The notes under the pieces: model-generated
Databases searched by the model: none
Seen by the model: only the letters and a program-made list of their open reading frames with translations
Told to the model about the DNA's origin: nothing
In this document: positions 8,367-17,041 of the stretch, one piece after another
Layout of the letters: each line of letters begins with the position of its first letter
Numbering within the stretch: position 1 is the stretch's first letter
Translations under genes and position numbers: made by a program
Assembly (NCBI GenBank): GCA_039819785.1
Contig: JBCBRH010000021.1
Location: forward strand, 4,885 to 68,884
Length of the DNA: 64,000 nt
Source of the DNA: JBCBRD01 sp039819785
GTDB lineage: Bacteria; Pseudomonadota; Alphaproteobacteria; Rhizobiales; Hyphomicrobiaceae
Reading direction: 5' to 3'

Positions 8367-9551
8367 TCAGGCTGCGTTGCTTCGACTGGCCGCGATGGCT
8401 TTTTGGGTGGCGTCTTCCATGGTGTCGGCAAAGGTGACGTCGAGACCTGCATCGAGCAGGCGCTTTCGGGCAAACAGTGCGTTGTTGCCTGCCAGGCGGG
8501 TCACGATTGGGAGGCGGCGGGACGTGCCGCTCATGGCAACGGCAATACCTTCCGCAATGGTATCGCAGCTTTGCATTCCGCCACCGTGGACGTTTACGAG
8601 GATCGCGCGGGCCCGTGGGTTGTCCAGGATCAACCGGGTGCCATAGGCGATATCCAGACTGGTGGCCGTTGTGCGGATGTCCATGAAATTGGCAGCACTG
8701 CCGCCGCAATCGGCGATGAGATCCAGGGTGGTCAAGCCCAAACCCGCACCGTTCGCGATGACGCCCGTTTCGCCGTCGAGACCGACATAGTTGATGCGGT
8801 GTTTATCGGCTTCGCGCTCTGAGGGGTCGCTTTTCTCGGCATCGAAAGCCTGTGACAGCGCCGCAAGGGCCGGGTGGCGCATCATGGCGTTGTCGTCCAG
8901 GCTCAGTTTGGCATCCAGCGCAATCGCCGAACCGTCTTTTCGGATGGCTAGCGGGTTGATCTCGACCTGGACCGCATCCAATTCTACGGCCAAGCGGCTC
9001 ATGTTCTTGATGACGTCGATCACTGATTGTCGGGCGGTGTCGTCCAGGCCCAAGTCCGCTACGGCGCTTTCAATGGGTCCGGTGGCTGTTCCGTCCTGGA
9101 TGGCTAACGGGACTTTTCTGATGAGGTCGGTTGCTGTTTCAGCGCGTTGCTCAATGCCATCGCCGCCATCTTTGGACAGCAGCAAGACCAATTGGCCGAG
9201 GTCACGGTTGACGACGATTGCAACGTACAATTCACGCATGCTTTCGACGGCCTCTTCAACGAGAATCCATCGCACCAGCTCGCCTGCCTGATCTGTCTGG
9301 GTGGTTTTGAATTTGCGGCCAAGAAGGATGTCGCATGTTGCCCCGACACCTTCGGGCGATGCTGCAAAGCGAATGCCGCCAGCGCCTTTTCTTTCGCCGG
9401 CGCGAACCTGAACCTTGACGACGAACCGGCCGGATTTCAGCCGTTCGGCAGCTCGCGTGCCTTCACGTGGTGTCTCGGCGATCCGGCCGATGGGCGTTGG
9501 GATCGCGTACCGGTTGAGGAGTTCTTTGGCCTGGAATTCGAGCAGATCCAT
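8367..9551 (-). CDS. SucC-like ATP-grasp CoA-ligase beta subunit (diverged; substrate unknown)
   Basis: 394 aa, the usual length for succinyl-CoA synthetase or malate-CoA ligase beta chains. The N-terminal ATP-grasp is visible: LLEFQAKELLNRYAIPTP, VVKVQVRAGERKGAGGI and VQVEINPLAI. The C-terminal ligase part has NGAGLGLTTLDLIADCGG. Two loops that are strongly conserved in SucC differ: the NFLDVGGGA-type loop reads NFMDIRTTA, and the NIFGG-type loop reads NVHGGGM. A SucD-like alpha partner lies 19 kb away at 28964, on the same strand. Together they probably form an ADP-forming acid-CoA ligase for a substrate other than succinate. Malate thiokinase (MtkA) is the main alternative. Confidence 0.8.
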   Translation of the reverse strand: MDLLEFQAKELLNRYAIPTPIGRIAETPREGTRAAERLKSGRFVVKVQVRAGERKGAGGIRFAASPEGVGATCDILLGRKFKTTQTDQAGELVRWILVEEAVESMRELYVAIVVNRDLGQLVLLLSKDGGDGIEQRAETATDLIRKVPLAIQDGTATGPIESAVADLGLDDTARQSVIDVIKNMSRLAVELDAVQVEINPLAIRKDGSAIALDAKLSLDDNAMMRHPALAALSQAFDAEKSDPSEREADKHRINYVGLDGETGVIANGAGLGLTTLDLIADCGGSAANFMDIRTTATSLDIAYGTRLILDNPRARAILVNVHGGGMQSCDTIAEGIAVAMSGTSRRLPIVTRLAGNNALFARKRLLDAGLDVTFADTMEDATQKAIAASRSNAA

Positions 9552-10132
9552 TATGCTGTTCCTGTTGGGCCGAGTTCACATTCCGCCGCGGTCTACGCTG
9601 GTTCTTGTTCCCATTGGGTGGTGTTTGTGATGTGAGGCTCGCGCGTAGAACTCGCGACATCTTGCGTGCGCTCCTGACCGCTCTTTCGCTGTGAAGAAAC
9701 GATCGGTCGGCTGAAAGCCTGCTCCCTTTAACTCTTCGCAAAATTCGAGTTGCTTATTCTGGACTGCTATACGAAAGTCGAGGAGTTGGGAATGACGCTT
9801 CGTTTTGCCCAGGCTCGCCTTCAGTGTTGCGGGACGACACCCCTTCCGGTTTTGCGAAATGCAACAGCGACCGGCCTTTTGAACTGTTTTTCATAGCCTT
9901 GGTTGCGTTGCAGCATTGTTGGCGGGTTCGCTCTTGCAGCATGTTTCTTCGATTGCTTTTGCAGTCGAGTGTGGCATACGGTCTACCAGAAGCCGCACGA
10001 AAGTCTACCTTCAGACGGTCAGATGTTACAGAAGGCGGCGCAGGCTAGGCACCTTAAGAGTGTCGTTTTCGGCACCTAAAAAACACGTTCAACCGGGCAC
10101 CGGTTGGGAGGAAAACTTTGGAGGTTAGACGA
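9552..10132. other. Divergent intergenic region between SucC-like gene and tctC
   Basis: No gene is supported in these 581 bp. It must carry the promoters for both divergent units. A loose inverted TGG...CCA element (TGGCATACGGTCTACCA, 9971-9987) lies about 145 bp before tctC and could be a weak operator. It is too imperfect to assign. Confidence 0.4.
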
Positions 10133-11125
10133 ATGGGTTCACTCACTAAAACCTTAGCGGTTGGAAGTCTCTGCGCTGTCGGCGCGGGCACGCTTTCGAT
10201 GACTTTGGCTGACAAAGCCAGCGCAGCGTGGGAACCGAAAAAGCCAGTCGAATTTGTCGTAATGGCAGGCAAGGGCGGTGGCGCTGATAAAGCGGTTCGA
10301 CTTCTTCAGTCCATCATTGCGAAAAACAAAATGGCATCGGTTCCAGTCACACCGGTGAACAAGCCGGGCGGGTCTGGCGCGGAAGCGCTCATCTACCTGA
10401 ACGGCAAGAAGGGTGATGATCACACGATCATGTTTACCCTCAACTCTTTCTATACGACGCCACTTCGCCAGCCAGGTCTCAATGTGAACATTGAAGAGTT
10501 CACACCGATTATGCGGATGGCCGAAGACACATTCTGTCTGTGGGTTCATTCCGATCGCAAAGACATCAATTCGGTCGATGACTTTGTCAAAGCGGCGAAG
10601 GCAAAGGGCTCTGGCTGGATCATGGCGGGTACGGGCAAGGCGTCTGAAGACAACCTGCTGACCGACTATCTGAACACCGCATACGGTCTTGAGATGAAAT
10701 ACGTTCCGTACAAGGGCGGCGGCAAGGTTGCCAAAGAACTTGCTGGTAAGAACGCAGACTCAACCGTGAACAACCCATCTGAACAGCTCGGTTTCTTCGA
10801 AGCTGGCACCACGAAGCCGTTGGCGTGTTTCACGGGCGAGCGTTTGGCCCTGTTCAAGGATTCACCGACGTTCAAGGAAATCGGCAAGGACTTTGAGTAC
10901 TACATGCAGCGCACTGTTGTCGGCGCGCCGGGCATGAGCGACGAAGCCAAAGCCTATTACAATGATCTCTTCACGAAGGTCTTCAACTCGGAAGAGTGGC
11001 AGACGTACCGGACCAAAAAAGCGCTTCAGGGTGATCCTCTGGGTGGTGACGCTTTGATGGCCTATTGGAAAAAAGAGCGTGATGTTCACCAAGCCATGCT
11101 CAAGGAAATGGGCGCCCTCAACTAA
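10133..11125 (+). CDS. tctC: Tripartite tricarboxylate transporter (TTT) substrate-binding protein, TctC/Bug family
   Basis: 330 aa. The ATG at 10133 is preceded by TTTGGAGG with 8-bp spacing. A signal peptide (residues 1-36, ending ADKASAA) directs it to the periplasm. The mature part follows the Bug/TctC pattern: KPVEFVVMAGKGGGADKAVR, PVTPVNKPGGSGAEALIYL, KYVPYKGGGKVAKELAG and a C-terminal helix with PLGGDALMAYWKKERDVHQ. Members bind citrate, malate and many other carboxylates, and the pocket cannot be read by eye. Genes for the membrane subunits follow after an unusually long gap, and the genes beyond encode a formyl-CoA-based catabolic route whose substrate this protein should capture. 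Confidence 0.9.
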   Translation: MGSLTKTLAVGSLCAVGAGTLSMTLADKASAAWEPKKPVEFVVMAGKGGGADKAVRLLQSIIAKNKMASVPVTPVNKPGGSGAEALIYLNGKKGDDHTIMFTLNSFYTTPLRQPGLNVNIEEFTPIMRMAEDTFCLWVHSDRKDINSVDDFVKAAKAKGSGWIMAGTGKASEDNLLTDYLNTAYGLEMKYVPYKGGGKVAKELAGKNADSTVNNPSEQLGFFEAGTTKPLACFTGERLALFKDSPTFKEIGKDFEYYMQRTVVGAPGMSDEAKAYYNDLFTKVFNSEEWQTYRTKKALQGDPLGGDALMAYWKKERDVHQAMLKEMGALN

Positions 11126-11751
11126 CCGGTTTATCGGACACTGAAGCGTGGGAGTCCGGGCCGGAGATTGAAGGTCCGTCCCCGACTTGGACTTCGCGCC
11201 TGAGTTCAGAGTCTCTCCGATCCAAAGTTGGCTGGTCATGCCGCCTGTCGTTTGAAGTCTGACTGGCCGTCGATCGATCAACTTCAAGATCTGCACAATA
11301 GGGAGGCGGGCACCGGCGTTCTGGTCGATGCGTCCGCCTCTCATCCAAACTCCTCGATCCAATGCGCATCACAATCAGCGATTGATCCGTGCGATGGCAG
11401 CCTGAAACGTGGGATCTCGTTTCGCGGTTGGACCAAGTGACTTCACCGTCCGGGACGATCACGCCTTGGTCGATCCTTGGGCCGGTTGGAACGACTGTTT
11501 GGTCATTCTTTCGGACGCTACAGAGTGCTTGTCGTGAAAGCTTTGACTGCCTGTCTTTTGTGTTCCTTGGTCTTCGATCTTTTACCGGGCCAGTGACTCA
11601 AGACTGCCAACTGAACCTCAGGACGGGATCCTGACTTTTGGTTTCCGGCGGTTCAATTGTGGTCGTTCTTGAAGCTTTGCGCCTCGCGGGCTCGATCACT
11701 GCCTGGCGCTTTGTTTTTTGTTTTGCCTCCCAATCGCGTTGAGGACTTGCG
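11126..11751. other. 626-bp gap inside the tct transporter operon
   Basis: No coding region is supported. A short hairpin TCAGGA-cggga-TCCTGA (11618-11634) followed by CTTTTGG is terminator-like but weak. The gap may let tctC be made in excess over tctBA through partial termination, RNA processing or a second promoter, which would fit binding proteins being needed in excess. This is inference. Confidence 0.4.
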
Positions 11752-12279
11752 ATGACCGTACGCACCGCTGAACTCCTGATGGCTCTCACGATGGCCGTGT
11801 TCTCCGCCTATTTGATGTGGAAGAGCACGGAACTCAATATCGGATGGGTGACGGGTGAGGGGCCTGGCGGCGGGTTCTGGCCATTCTGGCTTTCCGCTGC
11901 GATGCTTTTGTCGTGCGTGGGCATCCTGGTGAATTGGGTCCGGAAAATCGGACCGATTGCGACCTCGACTGAATACTTCTGGGCACCTGGCATGTTGCGC
12001 GAAGTCGGTGCGGTCGCCCTCTTGCTGACGGTGTGTGTCGGTTTGATTGAGGGCATCGGTCTGTTCGGCTTCGGCGGGATCGGATTTTACGGCATGCTGC
12101 CGGTCTTTCTGTTCGTTTATCTGCGCATCTTCGGTGGTCATTCCTGGTGGATTACGCTGGCCTTCATGATCCTCGTGCCGGTCGGCACGTTCTTGTTCTT
12201 CGAGATCGCGCTGAGCATCACCTTGCCGAAAGGCATGACCGAACCTCTGTTCTATCCAATCTATCGATTGTTCTACTGA
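11752..12279 (+). CDS. tctB: TTT family small membrane subunit TctB
   Basis: 175 aa with four hydrophobic segments, matching the TctB family in size and position just before TctA. It begins MTVRTAELLMALTMAVFS and carries the GPGGGFWPFWLSAAMLLSC motif typical of TctB after the first helix. It is an inner-membrane partner of TctA in sodium- or proton-coupled carboxylate uptake. A 102-bp gap separates it from tctA. Confidence 0.88.
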   Translation: MTVRTAELLMALTMAVFSAYLMWKSTELNIGWVTGEGPGGGFWPFWLSAAMLLSCVGILVNWVRKIGPIATSTEYFWAPGMLREVGAVALLLTVCVGLIEGIGLFGFGGIGFYGMLPVFLFVYLRIFGGHSWWITLAFMILVPVGTFLFFEIALSITLPKGMTEPLFYPIYRLFY

Positions 12280-12381
12280 CGGATGGGCCAACCGGGCCCG
12301 ACCGGAAGCGATTTCTCAGGCGGGTGTCTGACCGCCGACAGTTCCGATAAATGCCAGCTTTGACGCCAAGGGGTTCAGGAC

Positions 12382-13920
12382 GTGATCGAGATCTTTCAAT
12401 TGCTGCTTGGCGGTTTTGCGGTGGTGTTCCAGCCGCTCAACCTGTTTCTGGTGATCAGCGGTTGCGCCATTGGTTTGTTCATCGGCGCAATGCCGGGGCT
12501 CGGGTCGGTCAACGGGGTGGCGATCCTGCTGCCGCTCACCTTCCTCGTTCCACCAGATGGCGCAATTATCTTCCTCGCCGCGATCTACTATGGCGCCATG
12601 TATGGCGGTGCGGTGTCGTCGATCATGCTCGGTATTCCAGGCGCATCGACGGCGGTTGCGACCACGTTTGATGGGCGCCCGATGGCCAAGCAGGGATTGG
12701 CTGACAAGGCGTTGACTGCGGCGGCTGTTGCGTCGTTCGTCGGCGGCACGATTTCTGTTGTGCTGTTTACGTTTTTCGCGCCACCGCTGGCGTCCGTTGC
12801 GCTGACGTTTGGAGCCCCGGAAGAGTTCGCCTTGATGATGCTCGCCTTTGCGACCTTCGTGGGCCTCGGCGGCGATGATATTTTTAAGACCATCTTTTCG
12901 ATCTGCATCGGTTTGGTGTTGGCAACCGTCGGTTTCGATATCGTTTCAGGCGAGCCGAGGCTGCAGCTGTTCGGAATGGGCGGGTTCTTGAATGCCATCA
13001 GTTTTCTGGTTCTCGCGATCGGCATTTACGGCATCGGCGAGATGCTCTGGACCGTGGAAGAAAACGCACGCAACAGCGGCCGGAGCATGTTGTCTGAAGC
13101 CGTCGTTACCTGGAAGCGGACGAAGGCCAATCTGTTCGAAGTTCTGGGAGCGTGGAAGACCGCTGTCATGAGTTCGTTCCTAGGGTATTTCGTCGGGATT
13201 CTTCCAGCTGCCGGGGCGACGCCTGGTGCGTTGATGGCCTATGGCGTGGGCAAGCAGATGTCTAAAGAGCCGGAGAAGTTTGGCAAAGGATCACTTGAGG
13301 GCGTCGTTGCGCCGGAGGCTGCAAACAATGCGGCCAGCACGGGTTCGATGTTGCCGATGCTGACGCTGGGCATTCCGGGTTCACCGACAACTGCCATTCT
13401 CCTGGGCGGTATGGTGATCTGGGGGCTCGAACCGGGGCCGCGCTTGTTCACGCAACATGCGGACTTCGTGTGGGGTCTGATCGCATCGCTTTATGCAGCC
13501 AATCTGTTTGCGCTGATCTTGAACATCGCTTTCATTCCCGCCTTTATCTGGGTGCTGCGCACGCCGTTTACGATCCTCGCCCCGATCATTCTCGTGTTGT
13601 GTCTCGTCGGCGGGTATGCGCCGACACAACGGATGTTTGATGTTTGGCTGATGCTCGTGTTCGGGTTTGTCGGCTACCTCATGCGAAAGCTTGACTATCC
13701 GTTGGCGCCAGCCGTCCTGGCCATTGTGCTGGGTCCGTTGGCTGAGCCGGCCTTGCGCCAATCCCTCATCATATCGGGTGGTGACATCTCGATCTTCTTC
13801 ACGCGCCCCTATTCGGGACCGATCATGGTGTGCGCGCTGGTTCTTCTGTTCCTGCCGGTGTTCCAGCTGATCTATCGGAGAGTGAAAGGTCGGAATGGCG
13901 CAAAGGGCGAGGCTGTTTGA
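12382..13920 (+). CDS. tctA: TTT family large permease subunit TctA
   Basis: 512 aa, normal for TctA. The GTG start at 12382 follows TTCAGGAC. The family hallmark motifs are clear: GAMPGLGSVNGVAILLPLTF and YYGAMYGGAVSSIMLGIPG near the N-terminus, and a repeated half with GILPAAGATPGALMAYGVGK, PEAANNAASTGSMLPMLTLG and IPGSPTTAILLGGM. About twelve TM helices are expected. It forms the translocation pore with TctB and receives substrate from TctC. It is the last gene of the transporter unit, followed by a 392-bp gap before the GntR regulator. Confidence 0.93.
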   Translation: MIEIFQLLLGGFAVVFQPLNLFLVISGCAIGLFIGAMPGLGSVNGVAILLPLTFLVPPDGAIIFLAAIYYGAMYGGAVSSIMLGIPGASTAVATTFDGRPMAKQGLADKALTAAAVASFVGGTISVVLFTFFAPPLASVALTFGAPEEFALMMLAFATFVGLGGDDIFKTIFSICIGLVLATVGFDIVSGEPRLQLFGMGGFLNAISFLVLAIGIYGIGEMLWTVEENARNSGRSMLSEAVVTWKRTKANLFEVLGAWKTAVMSSFLGYFVGILPAAGATPGALMAYGVGKQMSKEPEKFGKGSLEGVVAPEAANNAASTGSMLPMLTLGIPGSPTTAILLGGMVIWGLEPGPRLFTQHADFVWGLIASLYAANLFALILNIAFIPAFIWVLRTPFTILAPIILVLCLVGGYAPTQRMFDVWLMLVFGFVGYLMRKLDYPLAPAVLAIVLGPLAEPALRQSLIISGGDISIFFTRPYSGPIMVCALVLLFLPVFQLIYRRVKGRNGAKGEAV

Positions 13921-14312
13921 TCCGTGTTGTTCAATCGTTGCGTCTCAGTCCTCAGTCCTCATGAAATGATACCTTCCCAAACACGTTTGTGGCGGCGCGG
14001 ATTGCGTGCCGGGCTGGGTCGAGCGCAACCAGCTGTGTTGGTGCTTTCGGCAGCTTCGGGGCCGGTTCATAATCTGCGGTTTGTGCTTTCGCAACGTATG
14101 AAACTTGTGCTCTCGTTTTTCGTGGTATACAGAATGCCACGGAGATGTTCCGCCGGTCACCGAACGTTGAAGGCAGCGCACGTCGGGCGGGATAGTTCTG
14201 CGTCGGTAAGGCATTGTTGGTTCGGTCCGTCGATGGTGTTGCTTCGCCAGATGCGACAACGGTTGGACGGACTGGAAGGGTCATTCGGCACGGCGCCTGC
14301 GAGGTGCACGCC
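13921..14312. other. Intergenic region upstream of the GntR gene with possible operator
   Basis: No gene is supported in these 392 bp. TGGTATACAG (14123-14132) is one base from the palindrome TGGTATACCA, and the TGGTATAC core resembles sites used by FadR-subfamily GntR regulators. It lies about 180 bp upstream of such a regulator gene, so autoregulation is plausible but unproven. Confidence 0.35.
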
Positions 14313-15029
14313 ATGACCGAACTATCGGACAAAAAGACCGAGATGATTTCTGCAAACCTCCGCGTTGTTCCCATTGGAGAGAGCCAAAGCCTGAAAGCGC
14401 GCGCTTATGAGGCTTTGAAGGACTCCATTTTGGCCATGAACATTTATGACGAGGATGCACCATTAAAACTGGATGAGCGGGATCTGTCGGCTCAGTTCGG
14501 GATTTCGCGGACGCCCTTGCGCGAGGCTTTGGCGCAGCTGGACCAGGAGGGGATCGTAAAGGTCGTATCCCGCCGGGGGATCTTCATCGTTCGCAAGACC
14601 AAGGCTGAAATCCTGGACATGATTACGGTCTGGGCTGCTTTGGAAGCGATGGCGGCCCGACTTGCAACGGCTGTCGCAACCGACGAAGAACTCGCCGCAC
14701 TGCATCTCCTGATCGATGACTACCGGCAGGATGAAATTGCTCTTCGGATGGGCGAATACTCAGATTCAAATATCGCATTCCACAGCGCCATCCTGAAGCT
14801 CGCGAAATGTCCGCTGTTAGAAACGACGGCCGATGGATTGTTGCGGCACGTTCGCGCCATTCGGAACCGGACCATTTTTGAAAAAGATCGCGCTAAGCGG
14901 TCGATCGAAGACCATCGGGCGATCGTCGATGCCCTTGTCGAAAGAGACGCCGCGAAAGCTGAACAGCTTGTGCGAGACCATACCTTCAGGCTGCGCGAAC
15001 ACGTCGCCATGTTCGTCGACATCAGCTGA
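14313..15029 (+). CDS. GntR-family transcriptional regulator, FadR/FCD subfamily
   Basis: 238 aa. The ATG at 14313 has GAGGTG 8 bp upstream. The N-terminal winged helix-turn-helix (residues about 25-95) shows LKARAYEALKDSILAMNIY, FGISRTPLREALAQLDQEG and VSRRGIFIV. The C-terminal all-helical FCD ligand-binding domain contains SNIAFHSAILKLAKCPLL, HVRAIRN and EDHRAIVDALVERDAAKAEQ, with the metal-binding His residues typical of FCD proteins. It sits between the transporter and the ThDP-lyase gene, co-directional with both. It most likely controls this island in response to the imported acid or a derivative. Confidence 0.9.
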   Translation: MTELSDKKTEMISANLRVVPIGESQSLKARAYEALKDSILAMNIYDEDAPLKLDERDLSAQFGISRTPLREALAQLDQEGIVKVVSRRGIFIVRKTKAEILDMITVWAALEAMAARLATAVATDEELAALHLLIDDYRQDEIALRMGEYSDSNIAFHSAILKLAKCPLLETTADGLLRHVRAIRNRTIFEKDRAKRSIEDHRAIVDALVERDAAKAEQLVRDHTFRLREHVAMFVDIS

Positions 15030-15095
15030 CCTTGAAGAAGCAGAAACCGGATGCTGCAGGGCGATGCAGATCATCCGAATTGGGAGTATATTGCC

Positions 15096-16850
15096 ATGGC
15101 TAACGTAGCGGCGCCGACCCAGCTGTCCTCAACGGCTGATGATACACTGGCACAGAAGAGTAGCGACCCGAGTATCATCTCGGGTGGCCGACTGGTTGCC
15201 AAAGCGCTCAAGGCCGAGGGCGTTGATACGATCTTCACGCTTTGCGGTGGACACATCATCGACATCTATGACGGGTGCATCGATGAGGGCATCCGGATCG
15301 TCGATGTCCGGCATGAGCAAGTTGCTGCCCATGCCGCTGACGGGTACGCGCGCCAGACAGGAAAGCTCGGCTGTGTGGTTACGACGGCGGGGCCTGGGTG
15401 TACGAATGCCGTGACCGGTGTTGCGACGGCCTTCCGGTCGGAGAGCCCCATTTTGCATATCGGCGGTCAGTCGAGCCTGACCCAGCACAAGATGGGTTCG
15501 CTTCAGGACCTGCCGCACGTTGATATGATGGCGCCGATTACAAAATTCTCGTCGGGTGTTTTTTCAACCGACCGGGTCGCCGACATGATTTCCATGGCTG
15601 CACGCGAGTGTTTCGCCGGTGCCTACGGCCCGTCCTATCTCGAAATTCCGCGTGACATTCTCGATGCTGAGATTTCTCTCAAGGATGCTCGTATTCCAGA
15701 GCCGGGGCATTACCGCGGATCTGTGCGTTCCATTGGTGATCCCGATGATATTGAGAAACTCGCAGACATCCTGCTGAAAGCCAAGCGGCCAGCCGTTCTG
15801 TTCGGTCAGCAGGTGTGGGCATCACAGTCGCATGAAGAGTGCATCGAGTTTGTTCGCGCACTGGACATTCCAGCCTACATGAATGGCGCAGCGCGCGGCA
15901 TGATGCGTCAGGACGATCCGCACCACTTCGACCGGACGCGTGGTGATGCCTTCAAGGAAGCCGACGTAATCCTGATTGTCGGGACACCTTTTGATTTCCG
16001 GATGGGCTATGGCAAGCGGATCTCTGCGCCGACGCTTGTACAAATCGATCTCGATTACCGGACGGTCGGCAAGAACCGCGACATTTCATTGGGCCTGGCC
16101 GGGCATCCCGGAGCGATTTTGGGAGCTGTTGCACAGGCTGCATCGGGACGCATCGTCGATGCCTCGGCGCGTCAAGAACGCCAGGACTGGATGGCGCATT
16201 TGCGTAAGATCGAAGCGTCCAAGCTTGAAAAGCTGATGCCGTTGTTCACGTCGGACCGGTCGCCGATCCATCCTTACCGTCTGGCCTATGACATCAATGA
16301 ATTCCTCGGCGAAGACACGATATACATCGGCGATGGCGGCGACGTCGTGACGATTTCGGCCCAAGCTGTCCGGCCGCGCAACCCTGGCCAGTGGATGGAC
16401 CCCGGGGCGCTGGGTTCGCTCGGCGTTGGAACCGGTTTTGCCATGGCCGCAAAGCTTGCCCATCCTAATAAGGAGGTGTTGTGCCTCTATGGAGATGGCT
16501 CGTTCGGGATGACGGCATTCGACATGGAAACCTCGCAGCGTTTCGGTGCGCCGTTCCTTGCCGTCATTGGCAACAACTCGGCGATGAACCAGATCCGTTA
16601 TGGTCAAATCACGAAGTACGGCGAGAACCGCGGTGACATCGGCAACAAGCTTGGCGATGTGGAGTTTTCGAAGTTCGGGCAGATGATCGGCGGCTACGGT
16701 GAAGAAGTCCGGGAGGCCAGTGAAATTCTCCCAGCTCTTCACCGTGCGCGCGAGGCGATTGCCAAGACCGGTAAGTGCGCCGTCGTCAATGTCTGGATCG
16801 ACCCGGACGAATACGCACCGGGCACCAAAGCCCAGACGATGTACAAATAA
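15096..16850 (+). CDS. ThDP-dependent 2-hydroxyacyl-CoA lyase / oxalyl-CoA decarboxylase superfamily enzyme
   Basis: 584 aa. The ATG at 15096 follows GGGAG with about 9-bp spacing. The three-domain ThDP fold is clear: the activating glutamate is in VRHEQVAAHAADGYA (E74), and the metal/ThDP motif GDG is followed 24 residues later by NN (GDGSFGMTAF ... IGNNSAMN). Where oxalyl-CoA decarboxylase has Tyr-Glu (DYEEMD), this protein reads GSLQDLPHVDMMAPITKFS. That matches the GAFQEFPQVE...TKFS pattern I recall for 2-hydroxyacyl-CoA lyases. The C-terminus ends YAPGTKAQTMYK. It cleaves or decarboxylates an acyl-CoA to release formyl-CoA. The neighbouring formyl-CoA transferase, formyl-H4F enzymes and formate dehydrogenase all handle that product. 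Substrate (oxalyl-CoA or a 2-hydroxyacyl-CoA) is unresolved. Confidence 0.82.
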   Translation: MANVAAPTQLSSTADDTLAQKSSDPSIISGGRLVAKALKAEGVDTIFTLCGGHIIDIYDGCIDEGIRIVDVRHEQVAAHAADGYARQTGKLGCVVTTAGPGCTNAVTGVATAFRSESPILHIGGQSSLTQHKMGSLQDLPHVDMMAPITKFSSGVFSTDRVADMISMAARECFAGAYGPSYLEIPRDILDAEISLKDARIPEPGHYRGSVRSIGDPDDIEKLADILLKAKRPAVLFGQQVWASQSHEECIEFVRALDIPAYMNGAARGMMRQDDPHHFDRTRGDAFKEADVILIVGTPFDFRMGYGKRISAPTLVQIDLDYRTVGKNRDISLGLAGHPGAILGAVAQAASGRIVDASARQERQDWMAHLRKIEASKLEKLMPLFTSDRSPIHPYRLAYDINEFLGEDTIYIGDGGDVVTISAQAVRPRNPGQWMDPGALGSLGVGTGFAMAAKLAHPNKEVLCLYGDGSFGMTAFDMETSQRFGAPFLAVIGNNSAMNQIRYGQITKYGENRGDIGNKLGDVEFSKFGQMIGGYGEEVREASEILPALHRAREAIAKTGKCAVVNVWIDPDEYAPGTKAQTMYK

Positions 16851-17041
16851 CGGTTCGTTAGAGCTGGGGCATGGTTGCGTTCCGTTTGAACGTAAACATG
16901 CTCTCAGTGATTTGTTGGTGAGCGTGATTGTGGGGGCCGTGGTGCCCGCACCTTGTCAGTCAAACCACTGATGCCACTACCGATGCCGCACATGCTTTTG
17001 GGGCTCGGGCCCTTAGGAAGAATGCAGGAGCTGAGAGACAG

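Noticed and set aside
8367..9551. Malate thiokinase MtkA of the serine cycle
   Set aside because: Sizes fit MtkA and MtkB, but the two subunit genes are 19 kb apart, conserved pocket loops differ, and no other serine-cycle genes (mcl, ppc, hprA, sgaA) are in the window. Kept only as an alternative.
15096..16850. Acetolactate synthase (ilvB)
   Set aside because: No small subunit gene or other branched-chain synthesis genes; the neighbours handle formyl-CoA, formyl-H4F and formate, and the QDLPHVD segment fits the acyl-CoA lyase branch.
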